DNA of 64,000 nt from Adiantum capillus-veneris (GCA_014529385.2 CM043964.1:132563920-132627919), one strand, 5' to 3'. Counted from the first letter of the stretch, positions 1-10,359 are shown. A program made the numbers and translations. The notes: a model not told the origin generated them from the letters alone.

Positions 1-365
<365 letters not shown>

Positions 366-366
<1 letters not shown>

Positions 367-604
367 GTTATATAGTGATATGGAAACAGAGAAAAAGAAG
401 AGGAGAATCTTGAGGAAGAAGGGCGATTGCTAGAGGAGGGAGGGCGGCTAGAGGAGTAGATGGAGAGAGGAGGTGGAGAAGGAAGCTGAGGAGGAGGAGC
501 AAGGGAAGAGAAGGAAGCACATAGGCTGCAAGAGGAAGGGGAGGTAGGGAGGGAGATCCTCCCAAAAAAAAAAAAAAGCTCGCTCCGTTGAGCTTGCTCG
601 AAGC
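366..604. other. Purine-rich spacer, no gene seen
   Basis: GA-rich non-repetitive DNA ending in an A run near 565-577. No coding or RNA feature could be recognised. It separates the microsatellite from the first retrotransposon relic. Confidence 0.6.
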
Positions 605-2864
605 CTAACTCTTAAACTCCTCATCCATTTCTGATGAAACCTTTACTGTTTGACGTTCCTCCTGAGTATTCAGGTTCAGTTCCTGCAATTCATCCTGAGT
701 AACTCTTGCAGTCCTTTCCATTTGGTGTTCAAATGCTCTTTCTGCCTGCTTTACTGCTTCAATGGCTTCCAATTCTTCTTTATTTTGAATTTGCAAACTT
801 TTCAACAACTCATTACCCATTTTTGTTGTTGATTGCTTACCCTCAGTAATCAGTGCTTCCTAAGTCAATGACTTTAGCGCATCATCCTGATGCTGCAAAA
901 TATACTTAGTGACTATCTTTTGCACATCTACCTAAAAGATAGGTACCACTGATGAATTAGTTCTAAGAAATTCTTCTTCAACATCTTCTCCAATTTCTTC
1001 TACCATGTTCAATCCTTCTACATGTAATGCCCTGAAACCTGGTGGGATTACCTTTATGGCATCCATTTACATTCTAAATTTCTTCTTACCTCTTTTGATC
1101 ACAATGGAGTCTGCTCCCCATAACTTCTTCACTCTCGCTGCTCTTAACCATGGTCCCAACATAATTGGATAAGAACGAATAGATTCCTCCAATCTGAGTA
1201 CTACAAAGTTGGCCACGAACTACAGTCCCCCAACTGAGATCTGCAAAATTCTCAAAATACCCAAAGGTTGAACCCACCTTTGATCTGCCATTTTGACCTA
1301 AAAAGGAGCTGGATCCCACTTCAAGAGATTCAAACGTTTGCAGGTTGACTCCGGGAGAATATTAACTCCTGACCCTTCATCCAAGAGTACACCTGGAAAG
1401 AACACTTTGCCAAAAGAAGCCCCAACCACGGGTACCTTGTAATCAACATCCAAAGGTTGAACTTCACAAGCTTCTCCACAAATGGTTTCTTCAGGGTCCA
1501 TTCTAGTATCCTATTTGTTTCTTGCCACTTCTTGAGTAAGTCTTTTTAACAATTGTTGTGAAAATGCAGGTACTAGCCTCAACATTTGTTTGACTATTAT
1601 GGGTATTGGAGCTGTCAACAAGGCTTCATAAAATTCATCACCGCCAACCTGTTCCTCCAGTTCAGTTTGATTGTTATCTAAATTTCTTCTCCCCTGATGA
1701 TCCAAGGATCTTATAACAAAATTCCATTCCTCAGGTGGTACACCCCCTCTTTGAGAGTTTTGCACTTCTTTGAGTACCCATGTCCTTACTGTTTTTTGAC
1801 CTTTCCAATTCAAGTTGTCCGGGTTGTTAAGTTCTTCCAAAGTGGATTTTTCAACCTTGGCCTTTGCCCTAGTGACCACCATGGCATCAGTACACCCACT
1901 CTTCTCTGGAATATCCTCAATCAGAATGCAAGATGTACAGTCACAATTATAGTGCTTAGGTGTTTCCTGAGCAGCTGCTATTGCTGTGGTGGAATAGGTT
2001 GATTCTGTTCTGGAGGTCAATTATTATTGTTATTATTGTTATTATTGTACCTGATAATAGGAATTCCCCTATCATTCTGATGTTGACACCAAAGTTCGCA
2101 ATCAAGTCCTTGTCGATGACCCATGACTCTGCAATAATTGCATGGTGACTATGGCATATTATTTTGATTCATGTTTGATATCCCCAATTATTTGGATTTT
2201 GAAACCGTCTTTGAGGTGCAGGTCCCTGATATCTCCGATTAGGACCCTGAGGAGCAATCATGCTCGCAGCGGCCTCCCTCATCTTTTGAGTAATGTACTC
2301 AGGTCATCTTCCCCTGAAATCCGGGTTGTAAAAACAACCATCATAGTCATGTCCAAACCTTTGACATACTTGACAATATGGTTTCTCTGACATGCCAAAC
2401 TGGTTCATGCCCAAAGTTTGTAATTTATTCTGAATAATTTTGTTGACTGCATCTGTAGTCACTACATCCTTTCCCTATTTTTTATCCTTCTTAGGAGAGT
2501 CCTTATCTTTTTTCTGCTTCTTCTTGTCCTTATCCTTTTCCTTTGCCTTCTTCTTTTCTGACCAATCTTCATCCTCATCGCTGTCAGTATTATCCACTTC
2601 AGTATCCTGATCTGAATCATCAGTTTCTGACCCTGAATCCTCAGATTCTAAGTCTGAGTCATCATTTTTCTTCTTTTCTTGTAAGACAGCTTTACCTCCA
2701 TACCTTCTTTCAGCTCTGGCAGCTGCTTCAACCAAATTAGAAAAATCATGTGCATTTGCTAACGGGGTCTCCTTGCTACTGCACTCTTGTACTCCTCCTT
2801 GAGTCCCTTACAAAAATAATCTCCCAACTGCTCCATACAAGGTTGTTGGGCTGCTTCCAATAGA
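605..2864 (-). pseudogene. Ty3/gypsy gag-protease relic
   Basis: Decayed gag-protease part of a gypsy-type retrotransposon, read on the minus strand through several frames. In order it shows a gag C-terminal stretch (about 2864-2740), a region of mixed acidic and lysine runs (2735-2475), two CCHC zinc knuckles (2375-2334 and 2142-2098), a linker (2020-1511), and an aspartic-protease-like segment (1501-1298) with LLDEGSGVNILPE, where the family usually has D-G-G or D-S/T-G. Past a frameshift the protease continues with PIMLGPWLRAARVKK, which resembles the usual LGRPWL flap region. A predicted helical, glutamate-rich tail follows (820-605). No reverse transcriptase or integrase remains. The upstream gag is cut off exactly where the 520-bp LTR begins at 2865, so the relic was truncated there. 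Identification as gypsy gag-protease is fairly secure; the lineage is not. Confidence 0.75.
2098..2375 (-). other. Paired CCHC zinc knuckles of the gag relic
   Basis: Reading the minus strand, 2375-2334 gives CQVCQRFGHDYDGC, a perfect C-x2-C-x4-H-x4-C. At 2142-2098, in another frame, CNYCRVMGHRQGLDC gives C-x2-C-x4-H-x5-C. Tandem nucleocapsid knuckles are typical of retroelement gag and bind the RNA genome. The frame change between them confirms the region is broken. Confidence 0.75.
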
Positions 2865-3385
2865 TGAAGGAAGGGAAAAATCACAATAGTGAAAAAATAT
2901 ACACATAAATAAAACTAGTTTTTTTGGATTTTTGTTGGGGTGGAGTTACACCAAATATAAGAGAAGCTTACATGAAAATATTTCTATATGGAATAAAGAG
3001 TATGAAAAATGGTAAGAAAAATTGTGGTAATGGTGAGGCAATGTACAGAGCATAAATAACACACACCTAGGTAGAAATATTTAAATAAATATCAAAATAA
3101 TTATGAAAAAATCTTTTATTTAGGCCCTATATACAAAGAAATATTTACATACGCATGGACCATAATATACTTATTTTATTATTATTATTATTAGTATTAT
3201 TTTTGGCTCAACTAGCCCAATGACTAGCTAATTGAGGGTTTTTTTAAGAAGATATGGAAAAAGTCTCGTGACTCACGCACGCTTATGTACAGTGAAATGG
3301 TAGGGATAGCCACAGTGTTTGGGTGATTTTGGTAGGGTGAGGTAACTCACTGTGGCAATTACAAAGAGCCGAAAAACGGCTATCA
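2865..3385 (-). repeat. 3' LTR of Tat-like element, truncated (521 bp)
   Basis: Nearly identical to 12528-13047. On the minus strand it opens TGATAGCCG directly after a polypurine tract, as a 3' LTR should, and stops at a TTCA end against the gag relic. It includes a small hairpin, GCCGAAAAACGGC, near its outer edge. Compared with the 2.7 kb inferred for the 5' LTR, only the first 521 bp of U3 remain. No target duplication matches the far end of the element. Confidence 0.75.
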
Positions 3386-3402
3386 TTAGCCCTCCCCCTG
3401 GA
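3386..3402 (-). other. Polypurine tract
   Basis: On the minus strand the sequence CCAGGGGGAGGGC lies just downstream of the last pol codons and a few bases before the TGATAG start of the LTR. This is the place and composition expected for the plus-strand primer of a gypsy element. Confidence 0.7.
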
Positions 3403-3413
3403 TGATGGTATAT

Positions 3414-3905
3414 TCATGTACCATCATAGAGCATCTTTTCCAAAGAGAGTGCTTCAGAGTCTTTGACAAGATCTTCATTGTTTGGCCCCTCGGAATTTTG
3501 GCTAGAGTTACACTCATGCTTCATGTAACAATACTTACATGAGACAGTGGCCTTTTGACAGATCTTTGGTAGATCCTTTGGTAGAAGGCGACTCAAATAG
3601 GGCTTCAAGCGATACCCGTTTACTTTCCTGGAGTGCTCTTTACCATTCAAGTCCATAAGCTGATAGTAACTTGAATTGAAAGCCTTCTTGACTATGTATG
3701 GCCCTTGCCATCTAGTTTCAAACTTGGCATCAAAACGATTATCGAGTCGATTGTCATACCTTAGCACCAGATCTCCTTCATTGATGCCTTTGTCCTTTAG
3801 TTTCTTGTCAAGCTTCTCCTTTGCCTGCGTAGCTTTCCTCTTGTAGCACTCGTATGCTGCTTCTCTTTTCCACTCAAGCTCAGCTAAGGTAACAAGTCGA
3901 TCCAT
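3414..3905 (-). pseudogene. Tat-like pol C-terminal region after a stop
   Basis: Same frame as the integrase reading, separated from it by TAA at 3924-3926. It holds the integrase C-terminal region: a basic helical segment, then GDLVLRYDN and the WQGPYIVKKAFNSSYYQL pattern typical of gypsy integrase tails, followed by a basic and then acidic end. There is no recognisable chromodomain. The frame closes just before the polypurine tract. The family match is clear from the GDLVLR and GPY/F-like motifs. Confidence 0.75.
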
Positions 3906-3923
3906 CCATGCTTCTTGATCATC

Positions 3924-5897
3924 TTATGCTGATTTGCCATGAAGTCGCATTGTTGGAATGTTTAGTTCAATTGGCTGTAAAGCCTCTTGACCATAGACCA
4001 AGTGAAATGGTGTGAACTCCGTGGCTTCCCTATATGTGGTTCGATACGCCCACAAGGCACCATCCAAGAAGTCATCCCACAACTTTGTCTTGTTTTTCAC
4101 CATCTTTCTAATGATGCCTGCAATGACACCATTAGCTTTTTCTACCAAACCATTTGATTGGGGATAGTAGGGTGTACTGTGATGATGTAGAATGTGAAGT
4201 ACTTCACAGACTTCTGTGAGCAAGCCCTTCCTAAACCCTGGACCATTATCAGAAACAATCTCCAAAGGTGTGCCAAATCTGCAACAAATGTGATCGTACA
4301 CAAACTTGCTAACTGTCCTCTCATTCACTCTTGCCAGACTTTGAGCTTCCACCCACCTAGTCATATAGTCTACAGCCACTAGAATGTAGAGTTTACCATT
4401 TTTTGTCCTAGGCAGAGGACCCATAGCATCAATGCCCCACTTTTCAAAGGGTCCATTTGCAAGCACTATTTGCCTCGGGCCATGCACCAACCTTCTATTT
4501 CCATTTATCTGACAATTGTGACAGCTTTTACACCAATGTTGAACATCCACATGCAAGCTTGGCCAAACATACCCCACAAGCAAAATCTTCTTCACAGTTG
4601 ATTCTTGGGCAAAATGACCACCACATGCCTCTTCATGAAAACCTTTTAGAATGGCTGGAATTTCCTCGATAGTTGGTACTCTTCTGCACACTTGATCCTT
4701 CCCTCTTTGATAGAGGGAGCCTTCTAGGAAGAGATAGAAACTTGCCTTCTTCATGAGTCTCCTCTTCTGAGCTTTTGTGAAGTCTGGTGGAAACTCACCC
4801 TCCAAAATGTAGCCAATGATGGGAGCCAATGACGCCAATCCCTGGTACCTCGGTTGCTTCACAGCAGCCGCCACCATGATGACCTGCACTTCTTTATTTA
4901 CACATGCAACGGCTTGTTGTGCAAGTAAATCAGCATCTTCATTTTGTTTCCTAGGAATATGATATAATTGCACCTCCTCAAATTGATTAAATAGCCTACG
5001 AATGGCCTGAACTTTTGTCCTTAAGCTTTCATTCTTGCATGCCCAAATGCCTAAAATCTGTTTAACAATGAGAAGTGCATCTCCTTTTACCATGAGACGT
5101 TGTATCCCTTGGTCAATGCACATCTTCAAACCATGAATTAGTGTGTCGTATTCTGCTTCATTGTTGCTGGCTGAATTTGGTAGATTGAACTTCTCTTTCA
5201 TGACCACCTCTCCACTTGGGTTGAGCAACACTAGCCCTCCCCCTGCTTTTCCTGTGGCTCGACGAAACGCTCCATCAAAGAACAAGGTAAAAGCATTAGG
5301 AATACTTTTTGGTGGTGGCAATGGTAGGGTCTTTACTTCAGGCACCTTAATCTCCTTTTCGTGCACCCTATAAGTGAGAATCTCTGCCAATTGTGCACGC
5401 ACACTATCTTCTACCTTGAAAGAGTATTGAAACTCTTGCAACTCCATAATCCACTTTGAGATCCTAGTACTAAGATTCATTTGAGATGACACCCAAGGGA
5501 ACAAATTTTCTGCAGTGAGAATTACAAAAGGTTTTGGTAGCAGGTAGGATCTAAACTTTCTCACCGCAAACATGAGAGAAAGCATCATGAGTTCTGCTTC
5601 TGTGTAGTCTCTCTCCAAAGCATTCATGGCCCTACTAGCAAAGTGGATGGGTCGCATCCTTGTACTGTGGGGATCTTGTTGTAGCAACACAACACCAATT
5701 GTTTCTTTCCCAGCACTAGAGCTAACAAAGAATGTGTACTCCCAACAAGGAGGCATGAGTGTTGGTAGCTCTGACAAAATGGCTTTAATGTTACAAAAGT
5801 ACTCTTCAAGCTCATCAGACCATGCAAATTCTACTTGTTGTGTCAACTTTTGCAAAGGATGAAGCAACTCCGAAGCTAAGTGAATAAAGCGTGACAT
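3924..5897 (-). pseudogene. Tat-like pol: RNase H (two domains) and integrase
   Basis: Continues the reverse transcriptase frame after a TAA at 5898-5900 that replaces an expected tyrosine (VK-stop-MSRFI). Residues about 1-165 are the gypsy RNase H, with FVSSSAGKETIGVVL where the catalytic aspartate is normally found. Residues about 203-330 form a second, archaeal-type RNase H with FFDGA (D208), NNEAEY (E247), KGDALL (D273) and NEDADLLA (D323), so its acidic set is complete. The integrase follows, with an HHCC zinc module (about 421-462) and the D490, D550, E586 triad with exactly 35 residues between the last two (GIDAMGP, IVSDNGPGF, NGLVEKANG). Dual RNase H upstream of integrase marks the Tat lineage. 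The stops make it a pseudogene in this copy. Confidence 0.88.
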
Positions 5898-7979
5898 TTA
5901 CTTCACTTTTTGAATAAATGATATGACCTCTTTGAGATTCTTGGGTGAGGGGAGCTCAATAAGAGCCTTTGCCTTTGAAGGATCCACCTCAATGCCTTTA
6001 TAGGAAACCTTGTGACCAAGCAAGATCACTTCATCCTCAGCTATGTGACACTTGTCGGAGTTGAGTTGACCTCCCATGTCATAGAGCTTCTTTAAACCTT
6101 CCTCTACCCTTTGTAGATGCAATGATTTTGAGCTATAAATGCAAAAATCATCAATAAAAACCCTAATGGACTTTCCAAAGAATGCTTGAAACACCATGTT
6201 CATGAAGCGTTGGAAAGTTGCAGGAGCATTTGTCAGGCCAAATGGCATGACTCTAAAAGCATAACAACCCCAAGGAGTGATAAAGGTTGTTTTCAATTGA
6301 TCCTCCAATGCGATACCTATTTGAAAGTAACCCGAGTAGCCATCACACACAGTGTACTTCTCATGACCAGCTACTTCATTTAGTATCTCATCCTGAAATG
6401 GGAGGGGAAAGTGATCTCTTTTTGTTGCCTCATAAAGTGGACGATAATCCACACACACCCTCCACTTGCCGTTTTTCTTAGGAGTGACAACAACGGGAGA
6501 GACCCACTCTGAATTCTCCACTGGATAAATGAAACCTGCTACTAGAAGCTTTCTTACATCCTTGAGTAGAGCCTGCTCCTTAATGACTCCTAGCCTTCGT
6601 AGCTTTTGAGCCTTAGGTGTGGCCTCTGGCTTCAACTCAATCTTGTGTTGAACAACATCTACTCCACGCACATCGGTGTAGTCTTTAGCAAAAAGCCTCG
6701 GAAATTTCCTTAGCACACATTTGAACTCCTCTCTTTCATCCTTTGTAAGTGTTGTTGATAGCATACCTTCCAGCATTCCTTCATCTTCCACCTTTTGGTT
6801 CTCTTGGGAACCTACCTCTTCCAAACCTCGAGAAGAGGTCTCCTGGTTGTTTGGCTTAAACCTTACCCCCATGACTTCAATGGAGGACTCCTCTTCAGTA
6901 ATGCTGCCGCTACTTTCTTCTTCTGAAGTGTTTTCAGTCCAATCTTCTTCCGTCTCACTTCGAGATGATTCTTCATGGAGCTCCTCTTCATGGAGCTCCT
7001 CTTGGCGTTGCTCCTTCATGTCAAAGACAACCTTCTTGTGATTGTCATTCCTGCAAATTAGCTTTCCACTCTCCCAATCCTGCAAAGCTCGCATTTTCAT
7101 TAGCCATGGTCTTCCTAGGATAAATGGATAACCACTTCCCTTGGTCGACATAACATAAAAATCCACCGCTTTCTTAATGCCAAAGGCCTCTACAAAGACA
7201 TTTTTACAAATCCCTACACACCTAGCCTTGCTATTGTTTGCCATCTTGACTTTGATTTCAGGTGTCTCATGGATGTGCATGCCTAGTCTTTGCATGAGTC
7301 CCTCTGTCATGATGCAAATTTGTGCACCCCCATCCACTAGACCTTTCCTAACCAATCTTCCTTTGATGTAACAGTCTAGCACCGGTGTAATGTCCTCATT
7401 CATTTCAGCTTGTGAAATTTTTACAACAGGCACACTCTCTTTTACCTTTCTCCTAGTGCTAACTGCCCTTGTTAAATCCCTCCTTACTTGTGGACATAAT
7501 GCAAGAAATTGAGGCCATGAAATATCAGGACCCTTACCTCTCATGTCTTCCAACAAGTTGTACGGAGCCATACCATGTCCAAGAGGGAAGTCTTGGAGGT
7601 TGATACGACGTCGAGTCCTCTTGGTTTCCTTGGTCTCCTTTGCCTTTTTGCCTTGTCCATGGTCACTCTGTGATGTGACTCCTTCTTTCTCTTTACCTTT
7701 CCCTCGGCCACGCTTAATGCCATTGGCTTCCATGTCAACCTCATTTGAATTTGTCACCTCTACCACATGCACATTTGGATCTGGCAAAGGTGGAACTCCT
7801 TCTACCCCTTGTGGAGGTGGTCTTGGTCCATTTGGCCTTTGTAGAAGCCTTGGTTGTTGACCAGCTCCTTCTCCTGCATTCATCACTGGGTAATTCAAGT
7901 TAGGTCTCCCTGGCTCTCCACGGGGCCAAGGACAATTATACATCCTATGTCCAGACTCTCCGCAATTCCAACATTGCAA
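5898..7979 (-). pseudogene. Tat-like pol: zinc knuckle, protease, reverse transcriptase
   Basis: Continues gag in the same frame after a TGA. It opens with a knuckle, CWNCGESGHRMYNC (residues 3-16). A proline- and lysine-rich linker leads to an aspartic protease with LVDGGAQICIM (about 214-224) and FILGRPWL (about 286-293). An acidic spacer of about 100 residues follows, then reverse transcriptase with KKNGKWRVCVDYRPL, YTVCDGYSGYFQI (D546), MPFGLTNAPATFQ and the catalytic FIDD (608-611), so the polymerase triad is intact. The frame ends at TAA 5898, where continuation into RNase H is expected. Product: replication polyprotein of a Ty3/gypsy retrotransposon. Confidence 0.9.
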
Positions 7980-7991
7980 GACTCTCCTAGG

Positions 7992-8708
7992 TCATGGATC
8001 TCGCTCTTCAGACTTCTTTGCTTGTCCCTTTGGACCTACAGCTTGTGCCAGGTGAATTGACAGGCTGCTTAAAGATTCATTTAACTTCTCAATTACTTCC
8101 GCCATTACCTCAGGAAGCTCCCTCGATGTTGATGCTTGTGACTTACCTTTGGGTCTAAGACCTTCTATTGGAACCTGTCCCCTTAAGCACTTGAGTTTCC
8201 TATATTTCTCAGCAGCCCTAGTTTCCGCTGCATCAAAAGTAGCAGGTGCACCCACCTCAACTTTTACCTTAAGGTCAGGAAAGAGTCCGGCTATGAACCT
8301 CTCCTTCTTTAAAAATTCTGCACCATCACCAGGGTTAGAAACATTTCGTATCCATAGAGCCCAAAGACGTAGAAACTCTTGCTTGTACAAGTAGTAGTCA
8401 TCTAAGTCTTTTTGCTTATGAGAAACAATGTCTTGCCATAGTTTTTGAGTGTTTTGGGGATCAAAGAAGTATCTCTTAAAACGATTCAAAACTTCTGTGT
8501 AATTCCCCTTAACTTCCTCAGGCAAAGAGTCAAACCAAGTACTAGCATCTTTCCTAAGGACCACCTCAAACATTTCTACACGTTCTTGATCGGTTACTAT
8601 CCTCTTGATACGGCAAGACATCTTGAAATTTGCTAAAAATAATTCTGCATCCTCTCCAGGCTCTCCAAAGAAAAGAGGATATCCAGACATTTGGCGTTGG
8701 CTCTCCAT
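7992..8708 (-). CDS. Tat-like gag
   Basis: A 238-codon frame from a good ATG (MESQRQMSGYPLFFGEP). It shows the retrotransposon gag pattern: LFLANFKMSCRIKR, a DASTWFDSLPEEVKGNY stretch with the conserved W-F, and LNRFKRYFFDPQN. It would form the capsid of the cytoplasmic virus-like particle. The frame closes with TGA at 7992-7994, and the same frame continues directly into the CCHC knuckle and protease. In other elements gag and pol at this point are often one frame, so the TGA is either a CGA-to-TGA mutation or a readthrough site. The context TGA CCT is not the classic strong readthrough context. It lies about 50 bp downstream of the last accessory ORF. Confidence 0.85.
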   Translation of the reverse strand: MESQRQMSGYPLFFGEPGEDAELFLANFKMSCRIKRIVTDQERVEMFEVVLRKDASTWFDSLPEEVKGNYTEVLNRFKRYFFDPQNTQKLWQDIVSHKQKDLDDYYLYKQEFLRLWALWIRNVSNPGDGAEFLKKERFIAGLFPDLKVKVEVGAPATFDAAETRAAEKYRKLKCLRGQVPIEGLRPKGKSQASTSRELPEVMAEVIEKLNESLSSLSIHLAQAVGPKGQAKKSEERDP

Positions 8709-8757
8709 TATTATGAAAGATTACAACATGAGTTACGATAAGGGATACAATAGAGAT

Positions 8758-9216
8758 TTAGAACCACTCGCCTGCAAATGAAGAAGTAAGAAAATACCAC
8801 TCTAGGTTTTCTTCTTCAGCTATCCAAGCTTCAATAAGGTCTCGATTTGTTTGATCAAAACAAAAAGGTAGACTATTGATGAGCTCTAAGAAGGGTTGAA
8901 ATTCTTCAAAGCTAAGGAGATAAACAGAAATCTCTAGAACTTCATTTTCTGGATCCAAAAGAGCAACCACGTCCCAAGTGATAAATTGCACTTGCTCTAC
9001 AATTCCCAACGCACAAGCGGTTTGTATAAAAACTAGATCTTCATGCTCGTCGAAGGCCGTGAGAAAGTAGCAATTGACTAGGAGCTCCTTTTCTTCGAGT
9101 TCCACACAGTCGGAGTGAGGCAACCTTCTCACAATTTCATAAAGAACATCCTCATCAAGTCCAATCAAGTTTGCAAGATTTAAAGACTCCACTTGTGCTA
9201 CAAAATTCCTGGACAA
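8758..9216 (-). CDS. Accessory ORF B2 upstream of gag, unknown function
   Basis: About 150 codons, acidic. It is a paralogue of the neighbouring ORF B1. Shared landmarks are VRRLPH near the N-terminus, FIQ followed by CAL in the middle, and an EF-P-L-LINSLPF-F block near the C-terminus. The start LDEDVLYEIVRRLP is loosely F-box-like, which is only a suggestion. There is no in-frame ATG at the N-terminus. Instead the open frame begins next to TTTTTGTCCAG, a plausible splice acceptor with the exon starting at 9208, so this may be an exon. It sits between the 5' LTR and gag, where Ogre-type Tat elements carry an ORF1 of unknown function. I do not recognise a known family. Confidence 0.55.
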   Translation of the reverse strand: MSRNFVAQVESLNLANLIGLDEDVLYEIVRRLPHSDCVELEEKELLVNCYFLTAFDEHEDLVFIQTACALGIVEQVQFITWDVVALLDPENEVLEISVYLLSFEEFQPFLELINSLPFCFDQTNRDLIEAWIAEEENLEWYFLTSSFAGEWF

Positions 9217-9262
9217 AAACTCCTTAGGATTATGGTTAAATCATTCAAAAGCATAAAGAGAT

Positions 9263-9742
9263 TTACAATGTCTCTATGAACAAAGTGTCATAGAAGGTAG
9301 AGAAGGATGAGAATTTATACAAATTTGCAATCTTCTCTATGCTCTCTTTATTAAGACAAGCTCTGAATAGCTCCCTATCTCCTTTGTTGAAAGCGAAAGG
9401 AAGACTATTAATAAGACGCAAATGAGGGAAAAATTCACCAAATGTGAGTCTATGAAGCATGAACTTTGGCCGCAAGTTTCCTGAAGAGTCTTCCTCAATG
9501 GTGAAATGCACTCGCCAAACGCCAAATTTCACTCTATTTACCAATCTTAGGGCACACACTAGTTGGATGAATGCGCGGTCTTCCTTAGTGCCCAACAACA
9601 AGAGGAAAATGGAATCCACGCGTAGGACCTTCCGTCTTAACTTCACCACCCTCTTGTTATGAGGGAGACGCCTTACTACTTGCTCCTGCAACTCAATTGG
9701 TAATAGAGCTAGATCTCTAAGGATTGAACTTTCACTGCACAC
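9263..9742 (-). CDS. Accessory ORF B1 upstream of gag, unknown function
   Basis: About 159 codons, basic, in contrast to its acidic paralogue B2. The conserved core is LPIELQEQVVRRLPH, FIQLVCAL and FPHLRLINSLPFAF. As in B2, no ATG is available at the N-terminus. The open frame follows TGTGTGCAG, which looks like a 3' splice site with the exon starting at 9734. A GTATAA downstream in the frame could be a donor joining to B2. The pair therefore arose by duplication within the element and may be expressed from spliced RNA. Length and conservation of the paired motifs argue for real coding sequence; the function is unknown. Confidence 0.55.
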   Translation of the reverse strand: MCSESSILRDLALLPIELQEQVVRRLPHNKRVVKLRRKVLRVDSIFLLLLGTKEDRAFIQLVCALRLVNRVKFGVWRVHFTIEEDSSGNLRPKFMLHRLTFGEFFPHLRLINSLPFAFNKGDRELFRACLNKESIEKIANLYKFSSFSTFYDTLFIETL

Positions 9743-9835
9743 ACATTCCTAGTTAGAACAAATGATCGTTTTTTTGTTTCTTGTAACAACAAAGAAAAAA
9801 CAAACACACACTATTTTGCCGGGCCGCACTTCATT

Positions 9836-10054
9836 TTAAAATAAAATGAACACATGTACATCAAAAGAAGTGTGGTAGTTGATGAGAGGTAGAATGACAG
9901 GGTTTGGTGATGCAAGAATTTCTCCTGCTCTTTGGGCACCAAACATGAACACCATTCGTTGTTGAAAATGGATCTTTCTACTAATTGCAACGTTTATTCT
10001 AATGTGTGGAGTGAAATGGAAGGGGAAAACCTCTATTCCTGGGCCATTATCCAT
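9836..10054 (-). CDS. Accessory ORF A2, small protein, unknown function
   Basis: 72 codons from ATG (MDNGPGIEVF). It is a paralogue of A1, sharing a G-x-x-R-x-x-E-I-x-A-S-x-N-P block followed by ILPLI-x-Y and a hydrophobic end (VFILF). The first half is rich in basic and aromatic residues. No signal peptide or known domain is visible. It lies between A1 and B1 in the stretch from the primer-binding-site candidate to gag. The paralogy with A1 is the main reason to believe it is coding. Confidence 0.45.
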   Translation of the reverse strand: MDNGPGIEVFPFHFTPHIRINVAISRKIHFQQRMVFMFGAQRAGEILASPNPVILPLINYHTSFDVHVFILF

Positions 10055-10075
10055 GGTCTATGCATGACCTAATGC

Positions 10076-10288
10076 TTAAAATAACACAAAAATATAGATG
10101 TCCAAACTAAGGTCGTACCTAATGAGAGGCAAAATAAAAGGATTTACTGAAGCGTTTATCTCGGCCAACCTAAGAGGACCTAAAATTCTACGAATGACAC
10201 GTTCAAATTGCAACTTAGTACTAACAATTATGTGTACCTTTTGCCTTGCAATGGGAATGAAGGGATCATACAAATCTTCGTGATTCAT
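10076..10288 (-). CDS. Accessory ORF A1, small protein, unknown function
   Basis: 70 codons from ATG (MNHEDLYDPF). It shares with A2 the pattern LRLAEINASVNPFILPLIRY and the hydrophobic C-terminus IFVLF. It is the first ORF after the primer-binding-site candidate at 10341-10359, so it would be the first frame on a genomic transcript started in the 5' LTR. No known family was recognised. Confidence 0.45.
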   Translation of the reverse strand: MNHEDLYDPFIPIARQKVHIIVSTKLQFERVIRRILGPLRLAEINASVNPFILPLIRYDLSLDIYIFVLF

Positions 10289-10340
10289 GCAAACTACTTG
10301 ACTATGCTAAAGGTTGATTCTACACAAAAATACATAAGCC

Positions 10341-10359
10341 GTCCTCAGTGGGGGCACCA
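10341..10359 (-). other. Primer-binding-site candidate
   Basis: On the minus strand TGGTGCCCCCACTGAGGAC starts three bases after a CA-ended LTR edge (CGCCTCA). The first 13 bases recur at the equivalent place in the gag-only element (58147-58135). The TGG start matches the complement of a tRNA CCA end. It is not the common initiator-methionine site TGGTATCAGAGC, and I cannot name the tRNA. Confidence 0.5.

Noticed and set aside
3924-5900. Stop codons repaired by RNA editing, as in fern or hornwort organelles
   Set aside because: That editing acts on organelle transcripts, and this is a nuclear retrotransposon. A TAA in place of Tyr would not be corrected by U-to-C change.
7992-7994. Programmed readthrough at the gag TGA
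   Set aside because: Kept only as a possibility: the following bases are CCT rather than the strong CTA context, and two other clear nonsense mutations occur in the same frame.
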